This document shows positions 5,442 to 7,296 of a stretch of 7,296 nt of DNA, one piece after another. How positions within the stretch are numbered: the first letter of the stretch is position 1; each line of letters starts with the position of its first letter. The DNA comes from Candidatus Woesearchaeota archaeon. GTDB lineage: Archaea > Nanobdellota > Nanobdellia > Woesearchaeales > UBA11576. Location: assembly GCA_027083015.1 (NCBI GenBank), contig JALWQS010000155.1, positions 1 through 7,296 on the forward strand, written 5' to 3'. The translations under genes were made by a program, and so were the position numbers. The notes beneath the pieces are model-generated. The model was not told where the DNA came from, made no database searches, and saw nothing but the letters and a program-made list of their open reading frames with translations.

Positions 5442-5806
5442 TGATAATTCAAAAAAAGATTAAACCATTATTACCAAGCTTAAGAGAGCGAAAACGTTAT
5501 TTAGCTTACGAAATCATATCAAAAGAACCAATAACTGATTCTAAGGCAGTCTCTGAAACCATATGGAAAACTGCGCTTAAGTATTTGGGAGAAATAGGAT
5601 GTTCAGAAGCAGGCATAATCATACTGTCAGATAAGTTCAACAAAAAAAACCAGAGAGGATTGATAAGAGTGAACCATAGATCATTAGACAGGCTCCGCGC
5701 AACCATAACCCTGATCCGACAGGTAGAGGGACAAGATGTTATATTCAGAAGCGTAGGTGCAAGCGGCATCATAAAGAAAGCAGAAGAAAAATACATCGCG
5801 GGTTAA
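5441..5806 (+). CDS. rnp2: RNase P protein component 2 (Pop5 homologue)
   Basis: Protein subunit of archaeal RNase P, which removes the 5' leader of pre-tRNAs; it works with Rnp3 (Rpp30) to support the catalytic RNA. Length of 121 aa is normal. Family marks are KPLLPSLRERKRYLAYEI near the N-terminus, the helix NHRSLDRLRATITLI, and the end segment VIFRSVGASGIIKKAEEKYI. It is the first gene of the exosome superoperon layout, followed by psmA and SBDS. The start is uncertain. TTG 5441 is the only standard codon, but the AGGTGAT ribosome binding site (5435-5441) touches it. ATT 5447 would have ideal spacing, while relatives suggest beginning at the ATT at 5459, which would read M-K-P-L-L-P. The function call is firm; the N-terminus is not. 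Confidence 0.92.
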   Translation: MIIQKKIKPLLPSLRERKRYLAYEIISKEPITDSKAVSETIWKTALKYLGEIGCSEAGIIILSDKFNKKNQRGLIRVNHRSLDRLRATITLIRQVEGQDVIFRSVGASGIIKKAEEKYIAG

Positions 5807-5830
5807 GCAAGTCAAGTCCATCCTTATTCA

Positions 5831-5861
5831 TAAATCAGCCATAGGTTATAAGTCAGTCATA
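5831..5861. repeat. 13-bp imperfect direct repeat upstream of psmA
   Basis: TAAATCAGCCATA (5831-5843) and TAAGTCAGTCATA (5849-5861) agree at 11 of 13 positions and are offset by 18 bp. They sit in the AT-rich 150-bp gap between rnp2 and psmA and could be regulator sites for an internal psmA promoter. Chance similarity is possible. Confidence 0.25.
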
Positions 5862-5956
5862 TTATCAAATGAGAATCATCATAGTAAGATATAACAAACA
5901 TAGTAACGTAACAATAAAATAAACAAAAATCAACATAAAAGGAGGAGGTAAGAAAA

Positions 5957-6682
5957 ATGCAACCATTAAATCATCAGATGATGGGTTATGATCGTGCTAT
6001 CACAATGTTCAGTCCTGATGGCAGGTTACTCCAAGTCGAATACGCAAAAAAAACAGTAAAACAAGGATCAACAGCCATAGGACTGGTCTGTTCAGACGGA
6101 GTTCTGCTAGTCACTGACAAACGAATAGTAGATCCATTGGTCGTGACCGAAGCGATAGAGAAGATCTTTCAGATAGATGATCATATAGGCGCAACAGCTT
6201 CAGGAATACTATCAGATGCCAGAGTCCTGATAGAGCGAGCGCAGGTGAAAGCACAACAGCATCAGGTGACCTATGACTCACAGATAGATGTCCTAAGCAT
6301 AGTGAAAAACATGTGCGACCTTAAACAACTATGCACGCAATCAGGAGGCCTGAGGCCCTTTGGAGTATCAGTGCTTGTAGCAGGCATAGACAGCGACGGA
6401 CCAAAACTGTTCCAGACAGATCCGACAGGAATATTCTTCCAGTACCGGGCAGTCGCAATAGGAGAAGGAGATGATGGTGTAGAAGAGATACTGCATAAGA
6501 AATACAAACCGTCGATAATGATATCAGAAGGATTAAAACTTTGTGTAGAAGCACTGAAAAAAACACTGGACGATAATTTCAACGTCGAGAGATTAGATGC
6601 GGCATACATAAAGACAGAAGAAAAAGTCTTCAGAAAAGTGGAGAAGAAAGAACTGGAAAAGCTGATAAAGCCTTCCAAATAA
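5957..6682 (+). CDS. psmA: proteasome alpha subunit
   Basis: 241 aa, the usual archaeal length. Seven alpha subunits form each outer ring of the 20S proteasome and gate substrate entry from the PAN or Cdc48-type ATPase. The proteasome alpha signature lies at residues 11-30, beginning YDRAITMFSPDGRLLQVEYA, followed by the N-terminal-nucleophile-fold core (TAIGLVCSDGVLLVTDKR). There is no processed propeptide or catalytic Thr, as expected for alpha. The C-terminus is lysine-rich. The ribosome binding site is very strong: GGAGGAGGT at 5941-5949, 7 nt before ATG 5957. It is 13 bp from SBDS, so the two are surely co-transcribed. The 150-bp gap from rnp2 leaves room for a second promoter. The catalytic beta subunit is not in the window. 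Confidence 0.97.
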   Translation: MQPLNHQMMGYDRAITMFSPDGRLLQVEYAKKTVKQGSTAIGLVCSDGVLLVTDKRIVDPLVVTEAIEKIFQIDDHIGATASGILSDARVLIERAQVKAQQHQVTYDSQIDVLSIVKNMCDLKQLCTQSGGLRPFGVSVLVAGIDSDGPKLFQTDPTGIFFQYRAVAIGEGDDGVEEILHKKYKPSIMISEGLKLCVEALKKTLDDNFNVERLDAAYIKTEEKVFRKVEKKELEKLIKPSK

Positions 6683-6695
6683 AAAGGTGGAAAAA

Positions 6696-7296
6696 ATGGG
6701 TCAAGGCCAACCTATAAGCATGGACAAAGAAAGGGTATCCTTCAACCTAGCTCGTCTAAAAAAAGGCGGTCAGGTGTTTGAAGTAGTCGTCAATCCTGAT
6801 GAAGCGATAGCTTATAAGAAAAAAGGGGAAGCAGACATCAATGATGTTCTACGAGGAAAAGAAGTGTTCAGCGATGCAAAAAAAGGGATACTAGCTTCAG
6901 AATCCGCCATGAAAACATTGTTCGGAAGCGCAGACGCTTTCAAAGTAGCAGATATAATACTTAAGGAAGGAGAGATACAACTGACGACAGAGTACAGGGA
7001 AAAGCTCAGGGAAGAAAAAAAGAGAAGGATACTAAGTCTTATACAAAGAAACGCGATAGACCCGAGGACAAAACTTCCGCATCCGCTGACAAGAATAGAA
7101 AACGCTTTTGAACAGGCAAAATGCAAGATAGACGAGTTCCGCACAGCAGAAGAACAGGTAGATGATGTCATAAAAGCGTTGAGGGTTATCCTTCCTCTTA
7201 AGATAGAACAATTATTGCTTAAGGTGGATGTTCCTCCGCAGTTTGCTCATCAGGCTTACGGGATGATGAAAAGGCTAGGAGATATAAAACAGGAAA
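6696..7296 (+). CDS. SBDS: SBDS/Sdo1 ribosome maturation protein, 3' end missing
   Basis: 200 residues are visible without a stop; the archaeal family is usually about 230-250 aa, so the last part of domain III is beyond the window. SBDS helps release the anti-association factor IF6 from the large ribosomal subunit, together with an EF-2-like GTPase in eukaryotes. The N-terminal FYSH domain covers about residues 5-95 (ARLKKGGQVFEVVVNPDEA), then the helical domain with the conserved PHPLTRIENAF (128-138), then the beginning of the ferredoxin-like domain. ATG 6696 follows GGTGG (6686-6690) with 5-nt spacing; Met9 has no such site. It follows psmA by 13 bp. In many archaea rrp4 is next. Confidence 0.95.
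   Translation, partial: MGQGQPISMDKERVSFNLARLKKGGQVFEVVVNPDEAIAYKKKGEADINDVLRGKEVFSDAKKGILASESAMKTLFGSADAFKVADIILKEGEIQLTTEYREKLREEKKRRILSLIQRNAIDPRTKLPHPLTRIENAFEQAKCKIDEFRTAEEQVDDVIKALRVILPLKIEQLLLKVDVPPQFAHQAYGMMKRLGDIKQE

Noticed and set aside
6271..6678. 135-codon - strand frame inside psmA (and similar frames within SBDS)
   Set aside because: Antisense shadows of conserved genes, with low-complexity Ser/Phe content.

Overview
The window comes from an archaeon, most likely a DPANN-type lineage such as Woesearchaeota; the lineage is a guess, the domain is not. Evidence for Archaea: the start of the conserved archaeal exosome superoperon (rnp2 – psmA – SBDS), a NOG1-type GTPase, an AbrB–PhoU fusion regulator, TATA/BRE-like promoters, and a tRNA interrupted by a bulge-helix-bulge intron. 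Intergenic DNA is AT-rich.

Layout. Bases 1-97 are the 3' part of tRNA-Pro(GGG), with a 31-nt intron in the D-loop; the first 8 or so nucleotides lie before the window. Bases 98-509 hold no convincing protein gene, but they contain a strongly folded, comparatively GC-rich segment (189-350) that looks like an unassigned + strand RNA, followed by the promoter of a PhoU-like regulator. The regulator (510-1418, +) lacks any standard start codon in front of its obvious N-terminal domain. Convergent to it is a 781-aa protein (3886-1541, -). It has a degenerate response-regulator receiver domain, a helical middle, and a kinase/aminoglycoside-phosphotransferase-like domain with recognisable catalytic and DFG motifs. 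This is the most novel protein in the window.

Bases 3887-4173 are intergenic. They hold the promoter of the 781-aa gene, a perfect 8-bp inverted repeat in its leader, and a G+T-rich hairpin that may be a + strand small RNA. NOG1 (5163-4174, -) follows, preceded by a likely 42-aa small protein on the same strand (5315-5187). A palindromic TATA box at 5346-5353 sits between this small gene and rnp2 and could serve both directions.

The right end, on the + strand, is the informational operon. It starts with RNase P protein Rnp2, whose leader has tiny ORFs and a hairpin covering the ribosome binding site. The proteasome alpha subunit comes next, then the ribosome-maturation factor SBDS, which runs off the window. 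In other archaea the exosome genes rrp4, rrp41 and rrp42 usually follow. The operon therefore links tRNA processing, protein turnover and 60S-type ribosome maturation; NOG1, also a large-subunit assembly factor, lies next to it.
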